From: Eubacteriales bacterium
GTDB taxonomy: Bacteria; Bacillota; Clostridia; Oscillospirales; CAG-272
Reading direction: 5' to 3'
Assembly (NCBI GenBank): GCA_018383975.1
Contig: JAHAZT010000026.1
Span: 1-38,724, forward strand
Length of the DNA: 38,724 nt
A model generated the notes under the pieces. The model searched no databases. It saw nothing but the letters and a program-made list of their open reading frames with translations, and had not been told where the DNA came from. A program made the translations under genes and the position numbers. Every line of letters starts with the position of its first letter. Positions within the stretch are counted from its first letter, which is position 1. Of the stretch, positions 1 through 6,930 are shown piece by piece.

Positions 1-6
1 ATGTAG

Positions 7-12
7 TATAAT
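7..12 (+). promoter_or_regulatory. possible -10 element for prfA
   Basis: TATAAT lies at 7-12, about 33 bases before the prfA start. Its -35 partner would lie outside the window, so this cannot be confirmed. All three forward frames have stops in positions 1-44, so no upstream gene clearly runs into prfA within the visible sequence. Confidence 0.3.
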
Positions 13-44
13 GAATTAAGTCAGGCTTATTTACGGAGGAAAGA

Positions 45-1112
45 ATGTTCGATAAGCTCACCGAGATTGAAAATAAATACAGAGATACAGAGGCGTCGCT
101 TGCGAGTGCGGAGGTCATTGCCGATCCCGTGCGACTCAAAGAGGCGATGAAGGAGCTGAAAAGGCTGGCGCCCGTCGTTGAGAAGTTCCGCGAATATAAG
201 GAATGGAAAAACAGGCTCGCCGAAGCGGAGGAGCTTCTTTCGGAGAGCGACCCCGAGATAAAAAAACTCGCGCAGGAGGAGCTTTCCGAAAGCAAGGACG
301 CGCTGCGCCGTTGCGAGGAGGAGCTGACGGGGCTTCTGCTTTCAAAAGACCCGAACGACGACAAGAACGTCATAATCGAAATCCGCGGCGGAGCGGGCGG
401 CGAGGAAGCTGCGCTTTTTGCCGGATCGCTTTACAGAATGTATTCAATGTACGCCGCGGCGCATAAATATAAAACGGAGATAATCTCCTCAAATCCGACG
501 GAGCTTGGCGGATTTAAGGAAATTTCGTTCTCCGTCGAGGGAGAGGGCGCATATTCGCGCTTCAAATACGAATCGGGAGTTCATCGCGTTCAGCGTGTGC
601 CGGAGACGGAGGCACAGGGAAGAATTCATACATCGACAGTGACCGTTGCCGTGCTGACGGAAGCGGAGGACATTGAAATCGAGATAAACCCCGCCGATTT
701 GCAGATCGAAACATGTAAATCGAGCGGAGCCGGCGGTCAGCACGTAAATAAGACCGAGTCGGCGATAAGAATAATTCACAAGCCGTCGGGGCTTGTTGTT
801 GAATGTCAGGAGGAGCGCAGTCAGCTTCAGAACAGGGAAAAGGCGATGAAGCTGCTCCGCGCGCGGCTTTACGATATAGAGCGCACAAAGCGGGATTCGG
901 CAATCGCCAGCGAAAGAAAAAGTCAGGTCGGCACGGGCGACCGCAGCGAGCGGATAAGAACATACAATTTTCCGCAGGGCAGAGTGACAGATCACAGAAT
1001 AGGGCTTACGCTTTATTCGATAGACAGCATTATGGACGGCGGACTTGACGGACTGATTGACGCGCTTTCCGCCGCCGAAACAGCCGAAAGATTAAAAGGA
1101 AGTAACGGATAA
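45..1112 (+). CDS. prfA: peptide chain release factor 1 (RF1)
   Basis: Cytoplasmic class I release factor that reads UAA and UAG in the ribosomal A site and triggers hydrolysis of peptidyl-tRNA. The 355-residue length is normal for the family. The catalytic GGQ loop is at residues 230-232 within GAGGQHVNKTES. The stop-codon recognition tripeptide is P186-E187-T188, the PxT form that marks RF1 rather than RF2 (SPF). The start is set by the Shine-Dalgarno sequence ggagga ending about 4 bases before ATG 45. The next gene, sua5, begins on the base after the stop codon, so the two are probably translationally coupled. The prmC methyltransferase gene, often beside prfA, does not follow it here; it could lie upstream of the window. 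Confidence 0.97.
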   Translation: MFDKLTEIENKYRDTEASLASAEVIADPVRLKEAMKELKRLAPVVEKFREYKEWKNRLAEAEELLSESDPEIKKLAQEELSESKDALRRCEEELTGLLLSKDPNDDKNVIIEIRGGAGGEEAALFAGSLYRMYSMYAAAHKYKTEIISSNPTELGGFKEISFSVEGEGAYSRFKYESGVHRVQRVPETEAQGRIHTSTVTVAVLTEAEDIEIEINPADLQIETCKSSGAGGQHVNKTESAIRIIHKPSGLVVECQEERSQLQNREKAMKLLRARLYDIERTKRDSAIASERKSQVGTGDRSERIRTYNFPQGRVTDHRIGLTLYSIDSIMDGGLDGLIDALSAAETAERLKGSNG

Positions 1113-2162
1113 ATGACAACGAAAACAGTCAGAATCGATTTTTCAAAGCCGCTTGAATGTCAGCTTTCGGAGGCGGCGGAAACAATAAAAAGAGGGGGGC
1201 TTGTCGCCTTTCCGACGGAAACCGTTTACGGTCTGGGCGCTTCCGCTCTTGACAAAACGGCGGCAAAAAAGATATATGCGGCAAAGGGGCGTCCGTCCGA
1301 TAATCCGCTCATAATTCATATAGCGGAGCCGGAGGACGCGGAAAAGTATTGTTTTGTAAATGATTTTTACCGCAAAATAGCGGATAATTTTATGCCCGGT
1401 CCGATAACCGTCATAATGCCGAAAAAAGATATAATCCCGAAGGAAGTGACGGGCGGACTTGATACGGTTGCGGTCAGATGTCCGCGTGACAGAGTGGCTC
1501 ATACGCTTATAAAGCTGGCGGGCGTGCCGATTGCGGCTCCATCGGCGAACATATCCGGCAGACCCAGTCCGACAGAGGCGGGAACGGTCATAAAAGAAAT
1601 GACAGGCAGAATTGATATGATAATCGACGGCGGCGAAAGCGATATAGGGCTTGAGTCGACAATCGTAAAGGCGGACGGAGACGGCGTCAAGCTGCTTCGT
1701 CCGGGCGGGATAACGCTTGAAATGCTCGAAAAGGTCTGCGGAAAAGTCAAGGTTGACAGAGCGGTGACCGAAAAGCTCTCCGACGGAGAAAGACCGGAGG
1801 CTCCGGGAATGAAATACCGTCATTATGCGCCGCAGGCGTCCATGCGTCTTATCTGCGGTGGCGGCGACGATTTTTATGCGAGAGCAACGGAGTTTCTTTG
1901 CGAAAGACTTGCGGAAAGCGAAGATATCGGCGTGCTTTGCCCCGATGAAATAGCCGAAAGGCTTACGGGAAAATACATAGTCCGCCTCGGACGGTCAGCC
2001 GATACGGAGGAGCATGCAAGGCGATTGTTTTCGGCTCTCCGCAGCTTTGATGATATGCCCGTCAAAACGATATATGCCGTTTCGGACGGCGAGGAAGGCA
2101 TCGGGCTTGCAATTTACAACCGTATGCTCAAGGCTGCGGGATACAGCGTTATAAACATCTGA
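1113..2162 (+). CDS. sua5: threonylcarbamoyl-AMP synthase (Sua5/YrdC/YwlC)
   Basis: Makes L-threonylcarbamoyladenylate from threonine, bicarbonate and ATP, the first step of the t6A37 modification of ANN-decoding tRNAs. The N-terminal YrdC domain (about residues 8-200) shows the family signatures FPTETVYGLG, KGRPSDNPL and APSANISG. A C-terminal Sua5 domain (about 225-349) follows a linker containing the conserved APGMKYRHYAP. At 349 residues it is the long Sua5 form, not the short TsaC form. It starts directly after the prfA stop; the Shine-Dalgarno aaaggaag lies within the end of prfA. It is second in a prfA-sua5-coaE run, consistent with a translation-related operon. Confidence 0.95.
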   Translation: MTTKTVRIDFSKPLECQLSEAAETIKRGGLVAFPTETVYGLGASALDKTAAKKIYAAKGRPSDNPLIIHIAEPEDAEKYCFVNDFYRKIADNFMPGPITVIMPKKDIIPKEVTGGLDTVAVRCPRDRVAHTLIKLAGVPIAAPSANISGRPSPTEAGTVIKEMTGRIDMIIDGGESDIGLESTIVKADGDGVKLLRPGGITLEMLEKVCGKVKVDRAVTEKLSDGERPEAPGMKYRHYAPQASMRLICGGGDDFYARATEFLCERLAESEDIGVLCPDEIAERLTGKYIVRLGRSADTEEHARRLFSALRSFDDMPVKTIYAVSDGEEGIGLAIYNRMLKAAGYSVINI

Positions 2163-2174
2163 AAGGAGGCTGCT

Positions 2175-2786
2175 GTGGTAATAGGTCTTACGGGGGCTAT
2201 CGGTTCCGGAAAAAGTACGGTTGCGTCGCTTTTTTCAGACGCAGGCTTTGCCATAGTCGATTGCGACGCAATATCGAGAGGGCTTGACGCAGAGCCGAAG
2301 TATACGGCGGCTGTGCGCGATGCGTTCGGCGACGGCGTTGTGGATATGAGCGGCGGCACGGCGAGAATTGCAAGAAAAGAGCTTGCGGAGATTGTTTTTT
2401 CGTCCGCAGAAGCCAAAAAGAAAATCGAAAGTATAGCCCACCCGATAATTCTGGAAATTGTTTACGAAAGGGTCGACGCGGCAAAAAGACTGAAAAAGGA
2501 TATAGTCATCGATGCGCCGTTGCTTTTTGAGTCCGGACTTGACGATATATGCGATATTACCGTCGGCGTTGTCACGGATGAAAAATTACGCTTTGAGCGG
2601 GCAATGAAGCGCGGCGGGATAACAGAAGACAACCTGCGTAGGCGTATGGAGCTTCAGCCGAAAAACGAATTTTATGCTTCAAGGTGCGATTATATAATCG
2701 AAAATGACGGAACCGCGGACGATTTGAAGGTTGCCTTCCGCCGCGTTCTTTCCGCTGTCGGCAAAGGAGGAGCAAATGACGGATAA
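2175..2786 (+). CDS. coaE: dephospho-CoA kinase
   Basis: Catalyses the last step of coenzyme A synthesis, phosphorylating the 3'-hydroxyl of dephospho-CoA with ATP. The 203-residue protein opens with a P-loop, GAIGSGKST (about residues 7-15), and contains the family motifs DCDAISR, IAHP and DAPLLFESGLD. The start is a GTG at 2175, chosen because aaaggagg sits about 6 bases upstream. The 3' end overlaps the next gene by 11 bases: the lytic transglycosylase ATG is at 2776 and the coaE stop at 2784-2786. coaE next to a lytic transglycosylase gene is a familiar Clostridia arrangement. Confidence 0.96.
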   Translation: MVIGLTGAIGSGKSTVASLFSDAGFAIVDCDAISRGLDAEPKYTAAVRDAFGDGVVDMSGGTARIARKELAEIVFSSAEAKKKIESIAHPIILEIVYERVDAAKRLKKDIVIDAPLLFESGLDDICDITVGVVTDEKLRFERAMKRGGITEDNLRRRMELQPKNEFYASRCDYIIENDGTADDLKVAFRRVLSAVGKGGANDG

Positions 2787-3906
2787 ACGGAGAAATCTGT
2801 TTTTGCTTGTATGTGAGCTGCTCGCGCTTTTTCTCGTCTTTGCGTTCATAATGACGTGCGGAAGCTCGTCATATATGAAGGAACTGTTTGAAAAAACCGA
2901 GTATCCGAGAAACTATGTTGAATTTGTCCGCAAATATTCTTATAAATACGGGGTTGACGAAAACCTGATATTTGCTATAATAAAATCGGAAAGCGGATTT
3001 GATAAGAATGCGGAGTCGAAGGCGGGCGCAATCGGGCTTATGCAGATAATGCCGCTTACCTACGAGGGCGACCTCAAGGAGCCTCTGGGCTTTGACAAAA
3101 GCGAAAAGGAAATCCATAAAAGCGTCTATACCGCCCTGCGCGATCCGCAGACGAACATAATCTGCGGAATATATTATTTTTCACGTCTGCAAGAGCGTTT
3201 CGGCGACGACGCCACCGCGCTGGCGGCATACAACGCGGGGCAGGGAAACGTTTCAAAATGGCTTTCGGATCCGCTTTGCACAACGCTCGGAGGGAAACTC
3301 AATCCCGATAAAATTCCGTATAAGGAGACGAGAAAATACGTCCGACGCGTGCTTTCGTATTACAAAAGGTATAAAGAAATTTACGGAGAAAACAAAGCCG
3401 GCGAAAGTGACAGCATCCAGAGGGAGCAGGCACTTGAATACGCAAAGAAATACGGCGCGCAATTCAAGGTTGACTATAACTTTATAATGGCGGTTATCGA
3501 AACCGAGTCGAGCTTCAGATATATGGTTGTTTCGTCGTCCGGAGCAATGGGACTCATGCAAATGAAAGCCGATACGTACAGAGTGGACGTTGCGGCAAAT
3601 CTGGGGCTTTCTCAGGGAGCGGACGAGCTTTTCGACCCCGAATTTTCAATAATGTGCGGAGCGTATTATCTGCACTGGCTGGATTACAGGGTTGACGGAA
3701 TAAATACAATCGCGGCGGCGTATCACGGAGGCATCGGCACCGTGCGCGGCTGGCTTGCAGATGAAAATATCTCGCCGGACGGCGTTCTTGATCCCGAAAG
3801 GATACCCGACGCGGCTACAAAACGGTACGTAGAAAAGATACGGAGCTTTTATGAGAAATCACTTGAGCTTGACGGTCCGGACGAAACATACAAATTTGAT
3901 TTTTGA
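2776..3906 (+). CDS. membrane-anchored lytic transglycosylase with two SLT domains
   Basis: Predicted peptidoglycan lytic transglycosylase, cleaving MurNAc-GlcNAc bonds to give 1,6-anhydro ends outside the membrane. From ATG 2776 it has 376 residues: an N-terminal hydrophobic segment (about 8-27), then two copies of the goose-lysozyme-like SLT fold. Copy 1 (about 45-200) has the catalytic S-E-S with E72, GLMQIMP at 87-93 and AAYNAG at 150-155. Copy 2 (about 215-362) has T-E-S with E244, GLMQMKA at 259-265 and AAYHGG at 314-319. Most Clostridia homologues beside coaE carry one SLT domain, so this looks like an internal duplication. The open frame extends upstream to 2731, but 2776 is preferred because aaaggagg precedes it and the anchor then starts correctly. 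Confidence 0.88.
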   Translation: MTDKRRNLFLLVCELLALFLVFAFIMTCGSSSYMKELFEKTEYPRNYVEFVRKYSYKYGVDENLIFAIIKSESGFDKNAESKAGAIGLMQIMPLTYEGDLKEPLGFDKSEKEIHKSVYTALRDPQTNIICGIYYFSRLQERFGDDATALAAYNAGQGNVSKWLSDPLCTTLGGKLNPDKIPYKETRKYVRRVLSYYKRYKEIYGENKAGESDSIQREQALEYAKKYGAQFKVDYNFIMAVIETESSFRYMVVSSSGAMGLMQMKADTYRVDVAANLGLSQGADELFDPEFSIMCGAYYLHWLDYRVDGINTIAAAYHGGIGTVRGWLADENISPDGVLDPERIPDAATKRYVEKIRSFYEKSLELDGPDETYKFDF

Positions 3907-3933
3907 AAATAATTTTTGAAAGGATAAAATATC

Positions 3934-5334
3934 ATGGCAGAAGAAAAAACACAGGCACAGCAGCTCAAAGAGAAGCTGTTCTATTCGCAGAAGAACGCTT
4001 TCGAGACGCTTCCCGAAAACGTCATAACAGACGCATATGCTTATTGCGACGATTACAAGAAGTTTCTCGACGGCGGCAAAACGGAGCGCGAATGCGTAAA
4101 GGAAGCTGTCGCGATGCTTGAAAAAGAGGGCTTTGTTCCTTACGAATTCGGCACGAAGGTTTCCGCCGGAGAGAAGTATTATTACAATAACCACGATAAA
4201 TCCCTTGCGGCGTTTGTCATCGGCTCGGAGTGCCTCTGCAAGGGCGTCCGTCTTTCCGCGGCGCACATCGACTCGCCGAGAGTGGACTTGAAGCAGCGCC
4301 CGCTTTACGAAGCCGACGGAATGGGCTTTCTCAAAACCCATTACTACGGCGGAATAAAGAAATATCAGTGGACAACAATTCCGCTTGCTCTTCACGGCAC
4401 GGTCACAAAAGCCGACGGAACGACGGTTGACATCTGCATAGGCGAGGACGAAAACGATCCCGTATTCTATATCAACGACCTTCTCCCGCACCTTGCCGGC
4501 GACCAGATGAGAAAGTCGCTTGCGGAGGGTATAAACGGCGAACAGCTCAACCTCCTTTCCGGCTCGCGCACGTTCGGAAAAGACGTTCCGGACGGAGTCA
4601 AGCTCAATATAATGAATATACTGAATGAAAAATACGGCATTACGGAGGCGGACTTCCTCTCCGCAGAGCTTTGCGGCGTTCCCGCGTTCAAGGCAAGAGA
4701 CATCGGTCTTGACCGCTCCATGATAGGCTCTTACGGTCACGACGACAGAGTCTGCGCTTATCCGTCTCTTACGGCTCTTATGGCTGTAAAGGCTCCGAAG
4801 CACACGATAATGACAGTCCTTGCCGACAAGGAAGAGATCGGCAGCGAGGGCAACACGGGTATGCAGTGTGCCGTCTATTTCGATATTATCGCCGACCTTG
4901 CAAATACCGCCGGCGTAAGCGACGCTGTCGTCCGCAGAAATTCAATGTGTCTCTCGGCAGACGTCAACGCGGCGTTCGACCCGAACTTCCCCGAGGTCAA
5001 CGAAAAACGCAACGCATGCTTTATCAATCACGGCGTATGCCTGACAAAGTTTACGGGCGCAAGAGGCAAGTCCGGCTCAAACGACGCAAGCGCGGAATAT
5101 GTCGGCTATGTCCGCAACCTCTTTGACGCAAACGGCGTCATCTGGCAGACAGCCGAGCTTGGCAAGGTTGACGTCGGCGGCGGCGGTACCGTTGCGAAAT
5201 TCATTGCGCAGCACAATGTTGACACGGTCGATATCGGCGTTCCTGTCATTTCAATGCACGCTCCTTATGAAGTCGTTGCAAAAACCGACGTTTATATGAC
5301 GCACAAGGCTGTTGAGGCTTTCTTTGCCGACTGA
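3934..5334 (+). CDS. M18 family aminopeptidase (aspartyl aminopeptidase type)
   Basis: Cytosolic dinuclear-zinc aminopeptidase of MEROPS family M18, removing N-terminal (often acidic) residues from peptides. The 466-residue protein contains the expected metal-site blocks in order: AAHIDSPRVD (His), GSYGHDDRVCAY (bridging Asp), DKEEIGSEGNTGM (catalytic and ligand Glu), LSADVNAAFDP (Asp) and VISMHAPYEV (His near the C-terminus). The start at ATG 3934 follows gaaagga. It is the last gene of the prfA-led run, 27 bases after the transglycosylase, and is followed by a strong terminator. Exact substrate preference cannot be read from sequence. Confidence 0.92.
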   Translation: MAEEKTQAQQLKEKLFYSQKNAFETLPENVITDAYAYCDDYKKFLDGGKTERECVKEAVAMLEKEGFVPYEFGTKVSAGEKYYYNNHDKSLAAFVIGSECLCKGVRLSAAHIDSPRVDLKQRPLYEADGMGFLKTHYYGGIKKYQWTTIPLALHGTVTKADGTTVDICIGEDENDPVFYINDLLPHLAGDQMRKSLAEGINGEQLNLLSGSRTFGKDVPDGVKLNIMNILNEKYGITEADFLSAELCGVPAFKARDIGLDRSMIGSYGHDDRVCAYPSLTALMAVKAPKHTIMTVLADKEEIGSEGNTGMQCAVYFDIIADLANTAGVSDAVVRRNSMCLSADVNAAFDPNFPEVNEKRNACFINHGVCLTKFTGARGKSGSNDASAEYVGYVRNLFDANGVIWQTAELGKVDVGGGGTVAKFIAQHNVDTVDIGVPVISMHAPYEVVAKTDVYMTHKAVEAFFAD

Positions 5335-5345
5335 AAAACGATATA

Positions 5346-5380
5346 AAAAATATTCCGCCGTATTCGGCGGAATATTTTTT
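5346..5380 (+). terminator. intrinsic terminator after the M18 peptidase gene
   Basis: Perfect 10-bp stem tattccgccg / cggcggaata around a tatt loop (5351-5374), extended by an A-run on the left and a T-run on the right. The flanking A and T runs let it work in both directions, but the genes on both sides run forward. Confidence 0.93.
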
Positions 5381-5399
5381 GCGTTTTTGCTTTTTTCGA

Positions 5400-5426
5400 T
5401 TGAAAAAACTGTCCGTTTGTGATAAT
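5400..5426 (+). promoter_or_regulatory. candidate sigma-A promoter for the permease gene
   Basis: TTGAAA at 5400-5405 and an extended -10, TG-t-GATAAT, at 5418-5426. The 15-base spacer is short; the overlapping hexamer TAATAT at 5423-5428 would give 17 bases. It lies between the terminator and the Shine-Dalgarno of the next gene. Confidence 0.6.
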
Positions 5427-5459
5427 ATTACACGGTAATAACCGTTTTCGGAGGAAAAA

Positions 5460-6329
5460 ATGATTGACGTTTTGCTTGATACACTGCTTGACGCAGCCAA
5501 GCTGATACCTTTTTTATATCTGACATATCTCCTGCTTGAATTCATCGAGCACAGGGCGAAGGAGCAGACGGAGGCTCTGATGAAAAAAGCCGGCAAATGG
5601 GGACCGCTACTCGGCGGCGCGCTCGGAGCCGTGCCGCAATGCGGGTTTTCTGCGTCGATGTCAAATCTTTATGCGGAAAACATAATAACGGCGGGAACGC
5701 TTGTTGCGGTGTTCCTTTCGACATCTGACGAGATGCTGCCCATAATGATTTCCGGAATATCCGGCGGTGAAATACAAGCGTGGACTGTCGGCAAAATACT
5801 TCTGACGAAAATTCTCCTCGGAACAGGCGTCGGCTTTGCGGTCGACCTTGTTATGAGGCTGTGCGGAAAAAAGAAGAAGGATATAGATATTGAGTCGCTC
5901 TGTCACGACGAGCATTGCGGCTGTGAAGAGGGGAATATATTTGTTTCCGCACTCATTCACACGCTGAAAATTCTCGTTTTCATACTTATCGTGTCCTTTG
6001 CGCTCAACGTCGCAATATATTATATCGGAGAGACCGCTCTCGGCGATTTCATCTCGTCTCTGCCCGTGGCTGTCGGGCCGCTTGCCTCCGCTCTTGTCGG
6101 ACTGATACCGAACTGCGCTTCGTCGATCGTCATAACAGAGCTTTATCTCAGTGGCGTTATAAGCGCGGGATCAATGCTTGCGGGGCTTCTTTCGGGATCG
6201 GGAATAGGACTTCTTATACTTTTCAGAGTCAACAAAAACATGAAGGCGAACTTCGCCATTCTCGGCACGGTTTACGCATCGGGCGCGTTGATAGGAATAC
6301 TTTTTGACCTGTTCAAGGTTACGTTCTGA
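5460..6329 (+). CDS. putative heavy-metal/arsenic exporter permease (ArsP_2-like)
   Basis: Integral membrane protein of 289 residues resembling the putative multi-TM heavy-metal exporter family (ArsP_2, formerly a DUF). It has two sequence-similar halves, each opening with a Pro-x-Cys motif: GAVPQCGFSASMSNLY (56-71, Cys61) and GLIPNCASSIVITELY (214-229, Cys219). Each is followed by a Gly/Ser-rich hydrophobic stretch, pointing to an internal repeat that forms the transport core. Between the halves is a cytoplasmic-type loop, KKKK followed by CHDEHCGC (148-155), which looks metal-binding. The start at ATG 5460 follows cggagga. The neighbour 3' is a YbaK-type deacylase 16 bases away, probably co-transcribed. 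The substrate is inferred only; no ArsR-type regulator is adjacent. Confidence 0.72.
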   Translation: MIDVLLDTLLDAAKLIPFLYLTYLLLEFIEHRAKEQTEALMKKAGKWGPLLGGALGAVPQCGFSASMSNLYAENIITAGTLVAVFLSTSDEMLPIMISGISGGEIQAWTVGKILLTKILLGTGVGFAVDLVMRLCGKKKKDIDIESLCHDEHCGCEEGNIFVSALIHTLKILVFILIVSFALNVAIYYIGETALGDFISSLPVAVGPLASALVGLIPNCASSIVITELYLSGVISAGSMLAGLLSGSGIGLLILFRVNKNMKANFAILGTVYASGALIGILFDLFKVTF

Positions 6330-6345
6330 AAGGAAAATTTGAAAA

Positions 6346-6828
6346 ATGGCAATTGAAAAAGTCAGAGAATATCTCAAAAAGTTCGGCACGGACGGAAGGA
6401 TTATGGAATTTGACGTATCCTCCGCGACGGTCGAGCTTGCGGCGGTCGCCGTCGGAACGGAGCCGAGACGCATAGCAAAGACGATAGCATTTGCCGTCGG
6501 CGAAAAGCATATTCTCATTGTATGCGCCGGGGACGTCAAGATCGATAATCACAAATATAAGAGTTTTTTCGGCGCGAAGGCGAAAATGCTGACGCCGGAC
6601 GAAACGGCTGAGTATATCGGTCACGCCGTCGGCGGGGTCTGCCCGTTTGCCGTGCCGGATGAGGTCGAAATTTATCTTGACGAATCTCTCCGTCGGTTTG
6701 AAACCGTGTTTCCTGCCTGCGGAAGCTCAAACAGCGCAATCGAGGTTACGCTTTCCGAGCTTGAGAAGTTCTCCGGATCGGACAGATGGATAGACGTTTG
6801 CAGGCTGAAAGAAGAAAATCCCGTATGA
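6346..6828 (+). CDS. YbaK/EbsC-type aminoacyl-tRNA deacylase
   Basis: Freestanding homologue of the prolyl-tRNA synthetase editing domain, likely hydrolysing mischarged tRNA (such as Cys- or Ala-tRNAPro) in trans. The 160-residue protein shows family blocks: RIAKTIAFAVGEK near the start, KIDNHKYKSFFGAKAK, AVGGVCPFAVPD, and FPACGSSNSAIE near the C-terminus. Family members bind the aminoacyl-adenosine end through the conserved lysine and the Gly-rich loop. The start at ATG 6346 follows aaagga. It lies 16 bases after the permease gene and is closed by an intrinsic terminator. Which mischarged tRNA it clears is not decidable here. Confidence 0.9.
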   Translation: MAIEKVREYLKKFGTDGRIMEFDVSSATVELAAVAVGTEPRRIAKTIAFAVGEKHILIVCAGDVKIDNHKYKSFFGAKAKMLTPDETAEYIGHAVGGVCPFAVPDEVEIYLDESLRRFETVFPACGSSNSAIEVTLSELEKFSGSDRWIDVCRLKEENPV

Positions 6829-6831
6829 ATT

Positions 6832-6860
6832 AAAAATCTCCGCTCTTGCGGAGATTTTTT
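6832..6860 (+). terminator. intrinsic terminator after the YbaK-type gene
   Basis: 12-bp perfect stem aaaaatctccgc / gcggagattttt with a tctt loop (6832-6859), followed by T. Confidence 0.93.
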
Positions 6861-6869
6861 GCTTTTTAC

Positions 6870-6898
6870 TTGATTTTTCCCGCCTTATCCGCTATACT
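6870..6898 (+). promoter_or_regulatory. sigma-A promoter for the first GH78 gene
   Basis: TTGATT (6870-6875), a 17-base spacer, then TATACT (6893-6898). A short inverted repeat, TTGCT (6900-6904) / AGCAA (6911-6915), lies at the expected start of the transcript and could be a small operator. Confidence 0.82.
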
Positions 6899-6930
6899 GT
6901 TGCTCGGAAAAGCAAATATCGGAGGATTAT

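Noticed and set aside
2776..3906. Double-SLT protein as a phage lysin
   Set aside because: It lies between coaE and a peptidase gene in a housekeeping run, has a membrane anchor and no phage genes nearby.
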